Assembly: GCA_050949415.1 (NCBI GenBank)
Contig: JBMNFR010000009.1
Span: 248,001 to 312,000, forward strand
DNA from: JAAZKI01 sp012799905
GTDB taxonomy: Bacteria; Verrucomicrobiota; Lentisphaeria; Oligosphaerales; Oligosphaeraceae
Reading direction: 5' to 3'
Length of the DNA stretch: 64,000 bases
Within the stretch, counting starts at the first letter, position 1. Every line of letters begins with the position of its first letter. Below are positions 8,303 through 15,458 of the stretch, piece after piece. Position numbers and translations under genes: made by a program. The notes under the pieces were generated by a model. That model did not search any database, had not been told where the DNA came from, and saw only the letters and a list, made by a program, of their open reading frames with translations.

Positions 8303-8900
8303 AATTCCTCCACTGAAGCCGCAGAATTTCCACGGCTCGATGCATGCGCCACAAGGCAGTGCCCTGTGGGATGTCAAGGATGAGCGCGATGTCTTTGAAA
8401 GCCACCCCGCCATCAATCCTCAATTCCACCACTTCCCGGAGTTCATCCGGCAGACGGTTGACCAGGTCGCGCACCACAGCAGCGTCATTGCGAGCAGTCA
8501 GCGTCTTCAAGGGCGTGCGCTCCTCGCGGGCCTCCATCACCCCGACATCCTCGCCGGTGATCTCAAATTTGCGGCGACGACGCTTGTCAATGGCCAGGTT
8601 CCGCGTGACTCGGAACAGCCATGGACTGAGATTGTCGTAGATCAACGTGGAAGGCGGCTTCGCAATTAACTTCAAAAAAACTTCCTGGCAAATGTCTTTG
8701 GCCAGGTCAATGGAGTTGATGTAGCGAGCCGCATAGGCCACGAGCCTGGTCTCGTAGCGTCGAAAAATCTCCTCAAAAGCTGTCGTGTCACCATCGCACA
8801 TCCAAGTGAGCAGCGTGCGGTCGGACGCCTCGGCGTACCGCTCCGCCTGACTGGCTGGCGCCGAGATGTAACCGGCTTGTGACATTTCATGGGCTGACAC
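8283..8900 (-). CDS. ECF-type RNA polymerase sigma factor (sigma-70 family)
   Basis: 205 residues with region 2 (FEEIFRRYETRLVAYAARYI...DICQEVFLKL, DNLSPWLFRVTRNLAIDKRRR) and region 4 (VNRLPDELREVVELRIDGG, FKDIALILDIPQGTALWRMHRAVEIL). Region 3 is absent, as expected for an ECF factor. It probably starts with GTG at 8900: GAGGAGG sits seven bases before it, whereas the ATG 15 bases inside lacks a site. The following genes are a zinc anti-sigma factor, a secreted protein, a glycyl radical enzyme and thpR, all overlapping or closely spaced, so this regulator probably controls its own operon. Confidence 0.9.
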   Translation of the reverse strand: MSAHEMSQAGYISAPASQAERYAEASDRTLLTWMCDGDTTAFEEIFRRYETRLVAYAARYINSIDLAKDICQEVFLKLIAKPPSTLIYDNLSPWLFRVTRNLAIDKRRRRKFEITGEDVGVMEAREERTPLKTLTARNDAAVVRDLVNRLPDELREVVELRIDGGVAFKDIALILDIPQGTALWRMHRAVEILRLQWRNYEPRKM

Positions 8901-8996
8901 GGATTACCTCCTCAAGGTTGGCTGGACTCTCTCGTTCCGGCTATGGCCTTGACGGCCTTGGTCAACGGAATATGTTAAAACGATCTTCCCGTCGGT

Positions 8997-10007
8997 TCAG
9001 ATGGCCTCCAACCATCCAAACGGGTCCGGAGCTTCGGCCCATTGGATAGCGGTGTAGTTGTTATACAAATTTTGCAGGATAGGCCCGCAGCCTTCGCGTG
9101 GGCCGACCCGGATGACCTGGTCGCCGCGCACGATTTCATTAACCGGGGTGATGACCACCGCAGTGCCGCAGGCAGCGATTTCCTGGAAACTGCTGATTTC
9201 ATCAAAGGCGATCTGCCGCTCTTCGACCTTCATTCCCAGGTGGGCGGCAAGGGTCTTCAAACCGTTGTTGGTGACGCTCGGCAACACCGAATGTGACTTC
9301 GGCGTGACGTAAGCGCCCTTGGCGTCAATAGCGATGAAATTCGAAGTGCCGAATTCCTCAATGTATTTGCGTTCCACAGAATCCAAGTACAGATCGACGG
9401 GGAAGCCCTTGTCATTTGCGATCTTATGCGGCAGGAGCGCGGCGCCGTAGTTGCCGCCGAGCTTGACCGTGCCCGTGCCGTAGGGCGCAGCGCGGTCGAA
9501 ATCATCAATAACCAGGGCGCGAACCGGCTGCAAGCCGCCCTTGTAGTAGGCTCCCACCGGCATCACCATCACGATAAAAGTATATTCATCAGCAGCGTTG
9601 ACGCCAATCTGAGCGCCAGTGCCGATGAGCAGCGGGCGAACATACATGGACGCGCCAGTGCCGTAAGGCGGCACAAAATCCATATTATCCTTCACAACCC
9701 GCCGGAGAGCGTCCATAAACAACTCTTCCGGCACTTCCGCCATGCAGTTGCGGCGGGCGCTGGCTTGCAGACGACGGGCGTTCTCATACGGACGGAAAGC
9801 GCTCACCACGCCGTTTTTGCCGCGGAAAACCTTCAAGCCTTCAAAGGCAGCCTGGCCATAGTGCAGGGCCGTCGCCGCGATGTGCATCTTAAGGTACGGT
9901 TCCCGGATCAACTCACCATCACTCCACTTGCCATTCCGCCAAGTATAGCGGATGTGGCTGTTGGTGTCCATGTAAGCAAAACCCAATTTCGACCAGTCGA
10001 TGCTCAT
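8997..10007 (-). CDS. ilvE: Branched-chain amino acid aminotransferase
   Basis: 336 residues from the ATG at 10007. The in-frame GTG 12 bases earlier overlaps the GGAG used as ribosome-binding site, so the ATG is preferred. This is a fold-type IV PLP enzyme of the eukaryote-like BCAT class. The Schiff-base lysine is K182 in GTVKLGGNYGAAL, preceded by the arginine-rich pocket strand MYVRPLLIGTG. It transfers amino groups between Leu/Ile/Val and 2-oxoglutarate in the cytoplasm, as the last step of branched-chain synthesis or the first of degradation. It lies 96 bases upstream of the sigma factor on the same strand, with no terminator seen between them. Confidence 0.93.
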   Translation of the reverse strand: MSIDWSKLGFAYMDTNSHIRYTWRNGKWSDGELIREPYLKMHIAATALHYGQAAFEGLKVFRGKNGVVSAFRPYENARRLQASARRNCMAEVPEELFMDALRRVVKDNMDFVPPYGTGASMYVRPLLIGTGAQIGVNAADEYTFIVMVMPVGAYYKGGLQPVRALVIDDFDRAAPYGTGTVKLGGNYGAALLPHKIANDKGFPVDLYLDSVERKYIEEFGTSNFIAIDAKGAYVTPKSHSVLPSVTNNGLKTLAAHLGMKVEERQIAFDEISSFQEIAACGTAVVITPVNEIVRGDQVIRVGPREGCGPILQNLYNNYTAIQWAEAPDPFGWLEAI

Positions 10008-10048
10008 CTTCGTCTCCACTTTGCAAGGTTGTCAGGTTAACTATCGAA

Positions 10049-10264
10049 TCATAATCCGATAATGTAACCCGCAATACCCAGCTCCGCAAAGCGATTTCGT
10101 AAAATTTTCGCTTCCTCTTGAGCCTTTTCGTCTATCTGACCATCATACAGTATAACGTCTGCCGACCGCTTGGAATTGGTCGCCAGGGCCGTGAAGTCGC
10201 GCAAATGACAGACAAGTTTTCGCTCACCGTCGAGATAATCCTCGAAACTGGGGTATAGTATAAG
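10049..10264 (-). pseudogene. Possible gene remnant lacking a start codon
   Basis: The minus strand is open for 71 codons with a protein-like, non-repetitive translation ending ADVILYDGQIDEKAQEEAKIL...GYIIGL. The in-frame stop upstream (10265-10267) comes before any ATG or GTG; the only alternative start is a TTG at 10204 without a good ribosome-binding site. Codon usage and amino-acid composition look coding, so this may be the 3' end of a decayed gene or a short gene with an unusual start. It occupies most of the 304-base spacer between ilvE and the DUF89 gene. No family recognised. Confidence 0.35.
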
Positions 10265-10311
10265 CTAAACTAAAAATATCAACGGCCGGTTCGCCCCGGT
10301 GGAGCGATGTC

Positions 10312-11169
10312 ATGCAATTTACCTACGAATGCCTTCCCTGTGTTTTCAAGCAAATCCATCAGCTGGTCAGCAAAGCCGCAGACGACTCCCAGGCCAGGGA
10401 AAAACTGCTCCGCGAGATGCTCGCCTCCATGGCCAAAATGAACTGGGACGGGCCGCCGACAGACTTCTCCCGCGACCAACAATTGATTATCAAGCAGGTC
10501 ATCGGTGACGACGCCGATTTGTTCCGCGTCGAAAAAGACCTCTCCACTGAACTGTCAAAGGAAATCTGGGAGGAAATCGCCGAGCAGGCGGCTCGCGAGC
10601 ATGACCCCTTCGAGGCGGCGCTCCGCCTCGCCATCGGCGGCAATATCATCGACTACGGCATTGATGGCAGCTTTCAGCTGTCTGAGGCCAGGGGACGGTT
10701 GTTCGAAGTGCTCGCCTTGCCCTTGGCCCCCAGCCGCATCGCAGCCCTCCAAAACGCCATGAATAAGGCGGAAAAGATTTTTTACGTGCTGGACAATTGC
10801 GGCGAAGCCGTGTTTGACCGCCTTTTGATTGAGCAATTTGGAGCCAAGATCACCCTCGGGGTGCGCGGCATGCCGGTGCTCAACGATGTCACCCGCCGGG
10901 AACTGGCTTCTTCCGGCCTGGCGGGCTATCCGGTGGTTGACACTGGCGACTGCACCCCGGGAGTGTCCCGGCGCCATACAGCCCCGGCCTTTCTCCAGGC
11001 CATGCAGCAAGCCGATCTGGTAGTGGCCAAAGGTCAGGGCAACTTTGAAACCATGGACGACTACGACCGCCCCATTTTCTTTTTATTCCGAGCCAAATGC
11101 GCAGTCGTAGCCAGGCACCTCGGCGGCGTCGAGCTGGGTTCCCTGCAAGTGATCGGAAAAAATGTCTGA
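10312..11169 (+). CDS. DUF89 metal-dependent carbohydrate-phosphate phosphatase
   Basis: 285 residues with the hallmarks of the short, CxxC-bearing DUF89/ARMT1-like family: ECLPC at 6-10, AIGGNIIDYG near 107-116, VLDNCGEAVFD at 159-169 (acidic D161/N162), and KGQGNFE at 240-246. Family members are Mn/Ni/Co-dependent phosphatases proposed to remove damaging sugar phosphates or over-phosphorylated metabolites. A GGAG lies before the ATG. It begins a plus-strand group that continues with an unknown protein, a YhcH-like protein, a Gfo/Idh oxidoreductase and a sugar isomerase-like protein, which fits metabolite repair in sugar catabolism. Confidence 0.88.
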   Translation: MQFTYECLPCVFKQIHQLVSKAADDSQAREKLLREMLASMAKMNWDGPPTDFSRDQQLIIKQVIGDDADLFRVEKDLSTELSKEIWEEIAEQAAREHDPFEAALRLAIGGNIIDYGIDGSFQLSEARGRLFEVLALPLAPSRIAALQNAMNKAEKIFYVLDNCGEAVFDRLLIEQFGAKITLGVRGMPVLNDVTRRELASSGLAGYPVVDTGDCTPGVSRRHTAPAFLQAMQQADLVVAKGQGNFETMDDYDRPIFFLFRAKCAVVARHLGGVELGSLQVIGKNV

Positions 11170-11207
11170 ACCGTCAGCATGACTCGGCGGCAGAAAGGAA
11201 GCGTGGA

Positions 11208-12005
11208 ATGGCTTCGTCCGTGAACAAAATCGACCAGGAGCGCCTGCGCCTGCGCCAGGCTGTCGCTTCCTGGCTGGCGGCACGGAGGCCAAAGCCCTCC
11301 GGCCTCGGATTCGATGTCGAAACCACCGGCGCGCGCCTCAAGGTCGATGTCGCCGCCTGTTGGCTGCAAAATCTCAAGTTCGACGGTGACGAAGTGCTCA
11401 AGCTGCGCCATGCCATCGTGCTCTGCTGCCCGACTCGGGAAAGCTGCTGGCCGGAATGTTCCTCGGCGGAAGCCATTGTCGCTGAGGTCAGTCGACTGCG
11501 CGCCGAGGCCGAGAAGGAAGAATGTAAAATCCGCGAGCAGGAGCCGGAGTTGCGTGCCGATGACGTGCTGTTTGAGGAATTAGCGCTCTGGGAATACGAA
11601 CGCTCGGTCAACCCACGCTACCAGGAACTGCGTCAGCGCCTGGCAGAACTGGAAAACATGCTGTACAAGGGCACCCGGCTGGAACGCCTGGCATCACGGC
11701 CCATGGCCGAAAAAATGTACATCGCCACGCCGGCCGGGCTGTTGCAGCCAAATGAGCTGCGCCGAGACTGGGGGCTGCTCTGGGTCGACGCGGACAAGGG
11801 CGCCAAGCTCGTCCGTGACGGCAAGCCGCATAGCTGCCAGCCGCCTGACCAAGTGAAGCTTCTCAATAATATCTTAGCCAGCACCATGGACATGATGCTC
11901 TCGACGCCCGTCCCCTGCCGACGCAAGCCCAAACGCATTGCCAAGACACTGCACCTGGCGACGGGGACGGAAAACAACCAGGCGACGACCGCCGGAAAGG
12001 ATTGA
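11208..12005 (+). CDS. Hypothetical cytoplasmic protein
   Basis: 265 residues from the ATG at 11208, which has AAAGGAAG upstream; the frame is open further back into the DUF89 gene but no start there is supported. No signal peptide or membrane helix. The N-terminal third contains GLGFDVETTGARLKVDVAAC, a strand-turn-strand pattern seen in nuclease-like folds but not diagnostic. The middle (about 95-175) is strongly charged and probably coiled coil, and the C-terminus is basic (CRRKPKRIAK). Its stop lies four bases before the next gene's start. I do not recognise the family; a DNA-related role is only a guess. Confidence 0.6.
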   Translation: MASSVNKIDQERLRLRQAVASWLAARRPKPSGLGFDVETTGARLKVDVAACWLQNLKFDGDEVLKLRHAIVLCCPTRESCWPECSSAEAIVAEVSRLRAEAEKEECKIREQEPELRADDVLFEELALWEYERSVNPRYQELRQRLAELENMLYKGTRLERLASRPMAEKMYIATPAGLLQPNELRRDWGLLWVDADKGAKLVRDGKPHSCQPPDQVKLLNNILASTMDMMLSTPVPCRRKPKRIAKTLHLATGTENNQATTAGKD

Positions 12006-12009
12006 ATCA

Positions 12010-12453
12010 ATGATTCTTGACTCCCTGAAAAACTGGCGCTTGTACGCCGAAGCCCACCCGCTGTTCCGGCCTGCATTCGACTTTCTGTTGACGCAGCCGC
12101 TGGCAACGTTGGAACTCGGCCGCATTGACCTGCGCGGCGACGACCTCTACGCCCTGGTGCAAGAGCCCGTCAGCCGACCACCGGCCAGTGCCAAGCTCGA
12201 AGTGCACCGCCGCTATATCGACTTGCAGATGGTCGTCTCCGGCGATGAGCAGATGGGATGGTCGCCGCTGAGTGGACTCGGTCATGACCTCGGCTTTGAC
12301 GAAGCCAAAGACTGCGGCTTCTACAGCGACGCTCCCCTGGCCTGGTTCCCAGTCCGGCCAGGATGCTTCGCCATTTTTTATCCGGAAGACGCGCACGCGC
12401 CCTGTTGCGGCCAAGGCGTCTGCCGGAAAATCGTCCTGAAAATCAAAGCTTGA
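12010..12453 (+). CDS. YhcH/YjgK/YiaL family sugar-handling protein
   Basis: 147 residues, matching the cupin-like YhcH family (NanQ, TabA, YiaL) found in sialic acid, alginate and pentose pathways. Diagnostic stretches are the N-terminal MILDSLKNWRLY, the central 'EVHRRYIDLQMVVSGDEQMGW' segment, where H, D and Q help form the metal site, and the C-terminal 'FAIFYPEDAHAPCC...KIVLKIKA'. GGAAAGGA precedes the ATG at 12010. NanQ opens or interconverts sugar anomers; here it sits between the DUF89 protein and an oxidoreductase/isomerase pair, consistent with a catabolic operon for an acidic or amino sugar. Confidence 0.88.
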   Translation: MILDSLKNWRLYAEAHPLFRPAFDFLLTQPLATLELGRIDLRGDDLYALVQEPVSRPPASAKLEVHRRYIDLQMVVSGDEQMGWSPLSGLGHDLGFDEAKDCGFYSDAPLAWFPVRPGCFAIFYPEDAHAPCCGQGVCRKIVLKIKA

Positions 12454-12472
12454 AAGAAAGGAGCGCCTTGTC

Positions 12473-13510
12473 ATGAGCAGCAGTTCAAGTTCTGGCGGCA
12501 CTGTACGCGTAGCGGTGGTAGGCGCTGGCGGCATTGCCCGCAGCGTGCACCTGCCGTCGCTGAAGGAAATGCCTGACGTCGAACTGGTCGCCATCTGCGA
12601 CCTGGTTCCCGAGCGGGCCCAGCAACAAGCAGAGAAATGGGGCATCCCGAAAACGTACACCCTGATGCGCGAAATGTTCGCCAACGAAAAAATTGACGCG
12701 GTCTTCTGCCTGGTCGAACCTGGCAGCATGTTCCATGTCGCCATGCTCTCTCTCGACCACGGGTATCATACCATGATCGAAAAGCCGCCGGGCATCACGG
12801 CTTTCCAGGCAGAGTCGCTCGCCCGCAAGGCAGACGAAAAGAAATGCCACCTGATGGTCGCCTTCAACCGCCGCTTCATCCCAGTCGTCCGCAAAACCCG
12901 CGAAATCGTGACTGCCAAGGCCGCCGCGATCCAAGTCGAGGGATGCTTCTACAAATACGGCAACGCGGCGTTTGACAAGGGCAGCTTGCCCGCCTTCACC
13001 TCTGATACGATTCACGCCGTTGACCTGATGCGCTACCTGTCAGGCGGCCGTGAAGCCAAGAAAGCGGCCATGGTGATCAACCGCTATGACAGTCCCATTG
13101 ACAATGCCTGGAATGGCATCTGCGTGTTTGACAATGACGTCACTGGCATCATCAAGGCCAACTACCGGGTCGGCGGCCGCGTCCATCAGTTCCAAATGCA
13201 CGGCATCGGCATCAGCGCCTTCATTGATCTGGGCATGGGCGCTGACATCTCGGTGCAGTCCAGGATTCTGTCCCACCAGGGCGCTATCAGCTATTCCCTG
13301 GCCTCCACCGGCGCTGCCGCTGAAAACAGCGTTATCCTGGATGGCAAGGAACTGGCCGGCAGCGACCAATTCTACCGCTTCTACGGCTATTATTTTGAAG
13401 ACCGGCATTTCATCGACTGCGTCAAATCCGGCGACACGCCAGAGACTTGCATTCAGGACGCAGTTCACAGCATCCGCCTGGTCGAGCAATTTCTCGCCAG
13501 CCGGCTGTGA
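12473..13510 (+). CDS. Gfo/Idh/MocA family NAD(P)-dependent oxidoreductase
   Basis: 345 residues. The Rossmann nucleotide-binding loop VVGAGGIARSVHLPSL begins near residue 15 and the conserved EKPPG is at 103-107, both standard for the family. The C-terminal alpha/beta substrate domain follows from about residue 125, with 'DTIHAVDLMRYL' corresponding to the catalytic His/Asp region. AAAGGAGC precedes the ATG, and the gap to the YhcH-like gene is 19 bases. It probably oxidises or epimerises a sugar or inositol-like substrate in the cytoplasm; the substrate cannot be read from sequence. A strong terminator follows. Confidence 0.88.
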   Translation: MSSSSSSGGTVRVAVVGAGGIARSVHLPSLKEMPDVELVAICDLVPERAQQQAEKWGIPKTYTLMREMFANEKIDAVFCLVEPGSMFHVAMLSLDHGYHTMIEKPPGITAFQAESLARKADEKKCHLMVAFNRRFIPVVRKTREIVTAKAAAIQVEGCFYKYGNAAFDKGSLPAFTSDTIHAVDLMRYLSGGREAKKAAMVINRYDSPIDNAWNGICVFDNDVTGIIKANYRVGGRVHQFQMHGIGISAFIDLGMGADISVQSRILSHQGAISYSLASTGAAAENSVILDGKELAGSDQFYRFYGYYFEDRHFIDCVKSGDTPETCIQDAVHSIRLVEQFLASRL

Positions 13511-13523
13511 GTCCCCCTAATTC

Positions 13524-13569
13524 GTCCGACGCAGGCCGCCTTCCTCGGCGTGCGTCGGACAGTTTTTTT
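13524..13569 (+). terminator. Intrinsic terminator between the oxidoreductase and TIM-barrel genes
   Basis: A perfect 10-bp stem, GTCCGACGCA at 13524-13533 pairing with TGCGTCGGAC at 13551-13560, is followed by AG and seven T residues (13563-13569). It lies 13 bases after the oxidoreductase stop and about 20 bases before the next start, so it either ends the operon or attenuates expression of the last gene. Confidence 0.88.
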
Positions 13570-13590
13570 ACCGACAACCCAGGAGAAGAC

Positions 13591-14415
13591 ATGCGTATTG
13601 GCGTTATCACCAGCTTGCGTCCGGAGCGGATTGACACGTTGTTCGATCGAGTTCGCGACTTTGGCCTGTCGACCTGCCAGCTTGTATGCTGGAAGTCAGA
13701 CCTGCTGACCGCTGACATGGCAGCGGCAGTTGTCAAGCAAAGTCAACGTTCCGGAGTTGACGTCTGCGCTTTCTGGGCTGGATACTGCCCCCCGGCCAAG
13801 TGGAATTTCACTGAAGGGCCGATTACGCTGGGGCTGGTGCCTCCGCAATATCGCGCCCAACGGCTGATTGACCTGAAACGCGGCGCTGACTTTGCCCGCA
13901 TGATTGGCGCGCCGGCCATCATCACGCACTGTGGATTCATTCCCGAAAATATGACTGACCCGGAATATCCACCAGTCGTTGACGCCATCCGCGAAATCGC
14001 GGTCTACTGCCAGGAGCGCGGCCTGGAATTCTGGTTCGAGACCGGCCAGGAGACGCCCGTCGTCCTGCTCCGTGTCATCCAAGAAATCAACACCGGCAAC
14101 CTGGGCATCAACCTTGACCCGGCCAATCTGCTCATGTACGGCAAGGGCAACCCCTTGGACTCCCTGGAGGTGTTCGGCAGCTATGTCCGCAACCTCCATG
14201 TCAAAGATGGCCTGCCGCCGACAGACGGCATGAACTTAGGCAAGGAAGTTCAGGTCGGCAAAGGCCGCGCTGATTTCCCGCGCCTGGTGCCACGCCTGCG
14301 CGAACTGGGCTTTGACGGCGAATTGGTCATCGAACGCGAAATCAAAGAAGGCGAAGAGCAAAACCGCGATATCCGCGAAACTATCGAAAACCTCAAACTC
14401 TGGTGGGGCGACTGA
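13591..14415 (+). CDS. Sugar phosphate isomerase/epimerase-like TIM-barrel protein
   Basis: 274 residues of the xylose isomerase-like (AP endonuclease 2) barrel family. Metal-ligand strand ends are visible: 'EFWFETGQETP' (Glu), 'LGINLDPANLLMYG' (Asp), 'NLHVKDG' (His/Asp) and C-terminal 'GELVIEREI' (Glu). The start is set by AGGAGAA at 13581-13587. Such proteins commonly partner Gfo/Idh oxidoreductases in sugar and inositol catabolism, which fits the gene upstream. The intervening terminator suggests separate or attenuated transcription. Confidence 0.87.
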   Translation: MRIGVITSLRPERIDTLFDRVRDFGLSTCQLVCWKSDLLTADMAAAVVKQSQRSGVDVCAFWAGYCPPAKWNFTEGPITLGLVPPQYRAQRLIDLKRGADFARMIGAPAIITHCGFIPENMTDPEYPPVVDAIREIAVYCQERGLEFWFETGQETPVVLLRVIQEINTGNLGINLDPANLLMYGKGNPLDSLEVFGSYVRNLHVKDGLPPTDGMNLGKEVQVGKGRADFPRLVPRLRELGFDGELVIEREIKEGEEQNRDIRETIENLKLWWGD

Positions 14416-14428
14416 ACCGCGCCTGACC

Positions 14429-15064
14429 TCAAAAGGCGCGAATAGCGAGGGTGGCCGCGCCATCCGGAGCATTTTTTGCGAGGACGACTTCCCGGCGCGA
14501 GGGCGGGCCCTTGGGCTGGTGGCGGCGCGTCGTGCGGGTGACCTCACGGCCTGAACGCAAGGGGATGACGACCTCGACAGTGTCGCCGACGGCAAAATCC
14601 TCTGGCAGGCAATCAATCCCGCCGGTCACAATCAGGTCCGGCGCCTTGGTCTTCTTGAGTTCCTTTTCGGGATGCCCCAACGGCATGGCGGCCAACTCGC
14701 CGCCATAGCCGGGAATCATGTCCTCGGTGACATCGGCCGCGAATCCGAGCAAAGACGACGCCAGGTAGCGGGCAAAACTCTCAAATCGGATCGACGCCAT
14801 CGAATCGGAAACCCGGATGACGATGCCGAACCGCTCCTCAACCGTCTCCTTGAACAAAATGCGGTCAAGCCAAGTCCACTCCGCATCCACAGCCTTGCCC
14901 CGGGCGAAGTGCACGGTCTTTACAGCACTCCGAGAAGCAATCAGCGGCCGCGGCCAAACCAAGTCAACCGTGACCACATGGCCGCTGCTCTTGACACCGG
15001 ACAACGAAGGAACGGTAAGGTCAGTCAACAAAATTTCCAAATTGCGACGATGGGAGGCGGCCAT
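14429..15064 (-). CDS. Hypothetical protein
   Basis: 211 residues, no signal peptide or membrane segment, start supported by GGAAGGAG before the ATG. The sequence is rich in beta-strand patterns; the last third (DFAVGDTVEVVIPLRSGREV...RREVVLAKNAPDG) resembles a small beta-barrel such as PilZ or a translation-protein fold, without the diagnostic PilZ RxxxR motif. It is convergent with the TIM-barrel gene (13 bases apart) and stands alone. Function unknown. Confidence 0.65.
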   Translation of the reverse strand: MAASHRRNLEILLTDLTVPSLSGVKSSGHVVTVDLVWPRPLIASRSAVKTVHFARGKAVDAEWTWLDRILFKETVEERFGIVIRVSDSMASIRFESFARYLASSLLGFAADVTEDMIPGYGGELAAMPLGHPEKELKKTKAPDLIVTGGIDCLPEDFAVGDTVEVVIPLRSGREVTRTTRRHQPKGPPSRREVVLAKNAPDGAATLAIRAF

Positions 15065-15118
15065 ACAATTCTCCTTCCGATGACATAGACGTGAACACAG
15101 ACTTCTGAACTATGAAAT

Positions 15119-15384
15119 AATGGTAACGGGTTAATTATTGATACTCAAGGTGCTGGCGGGCAGCGGAGTCAGGAAAGGGGCGAGGGGCGAGGGGCGAGTT
15201 GTTTTATCCGCAGATTACGCTGATGACGCAGATTTTTTTAGGGTGTGGCGAGAGGCGAGAGTGAGTTTGAACTACGCTGTCCCCTCTGCCCACATCCTTT
15301 TGCGCCGTAGGCGCTTAACCATGCTTAACCCCAGGCTTTAACCTGGGGAGGCATACCCTAAAAGTGGTGCCCCGTGGGGGCACA
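15119..15384 (+). repeat. Composite intergenic repeat, copy A
   Basis: Modules in order are a degenerate GGTAAYSGGT...ATTGATAYTC leader (15119-15170), three GGGGCGA heptamers (15177-15198), a CCGCAGATTACGCTGATGAC segment, GAGTGAGTTTGAACTACGC, and a triple-hairpin cassette (15292-15384). The cassette has GCGCC/GGCGC, CCCCAGG/CCTGGGG and GTGCCCC/GGGGCAC stems. The same order recurs at 22727-23016. It explains most of the gap before mutS2; about 70 bases directly before mutS2 show nothing further. Confidence 0.85.
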
Positions 15385-15458
15385 ACCGGATTGTCTGACA
15401 AATACAACCACTGTGTCAAATCTCTCTTTCTATCACAAGATTTCGCACACTATTGGCT

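Noticed and set aside
8901..8996. Autoregulated ECF promoter (GGAAC on the minus strand before the sigma gene)
   Set aside because: A GGAAC word is present, but no convincing -10 element lies at normal ECF spacing, so it is not listed as a feature.
15177..15198. Riboswitch in the mutS2 leader
   Set aside because: The conserved parts are intergenic modules shared with loci not followed by mutS2, and no known riboswitch core was recognised.
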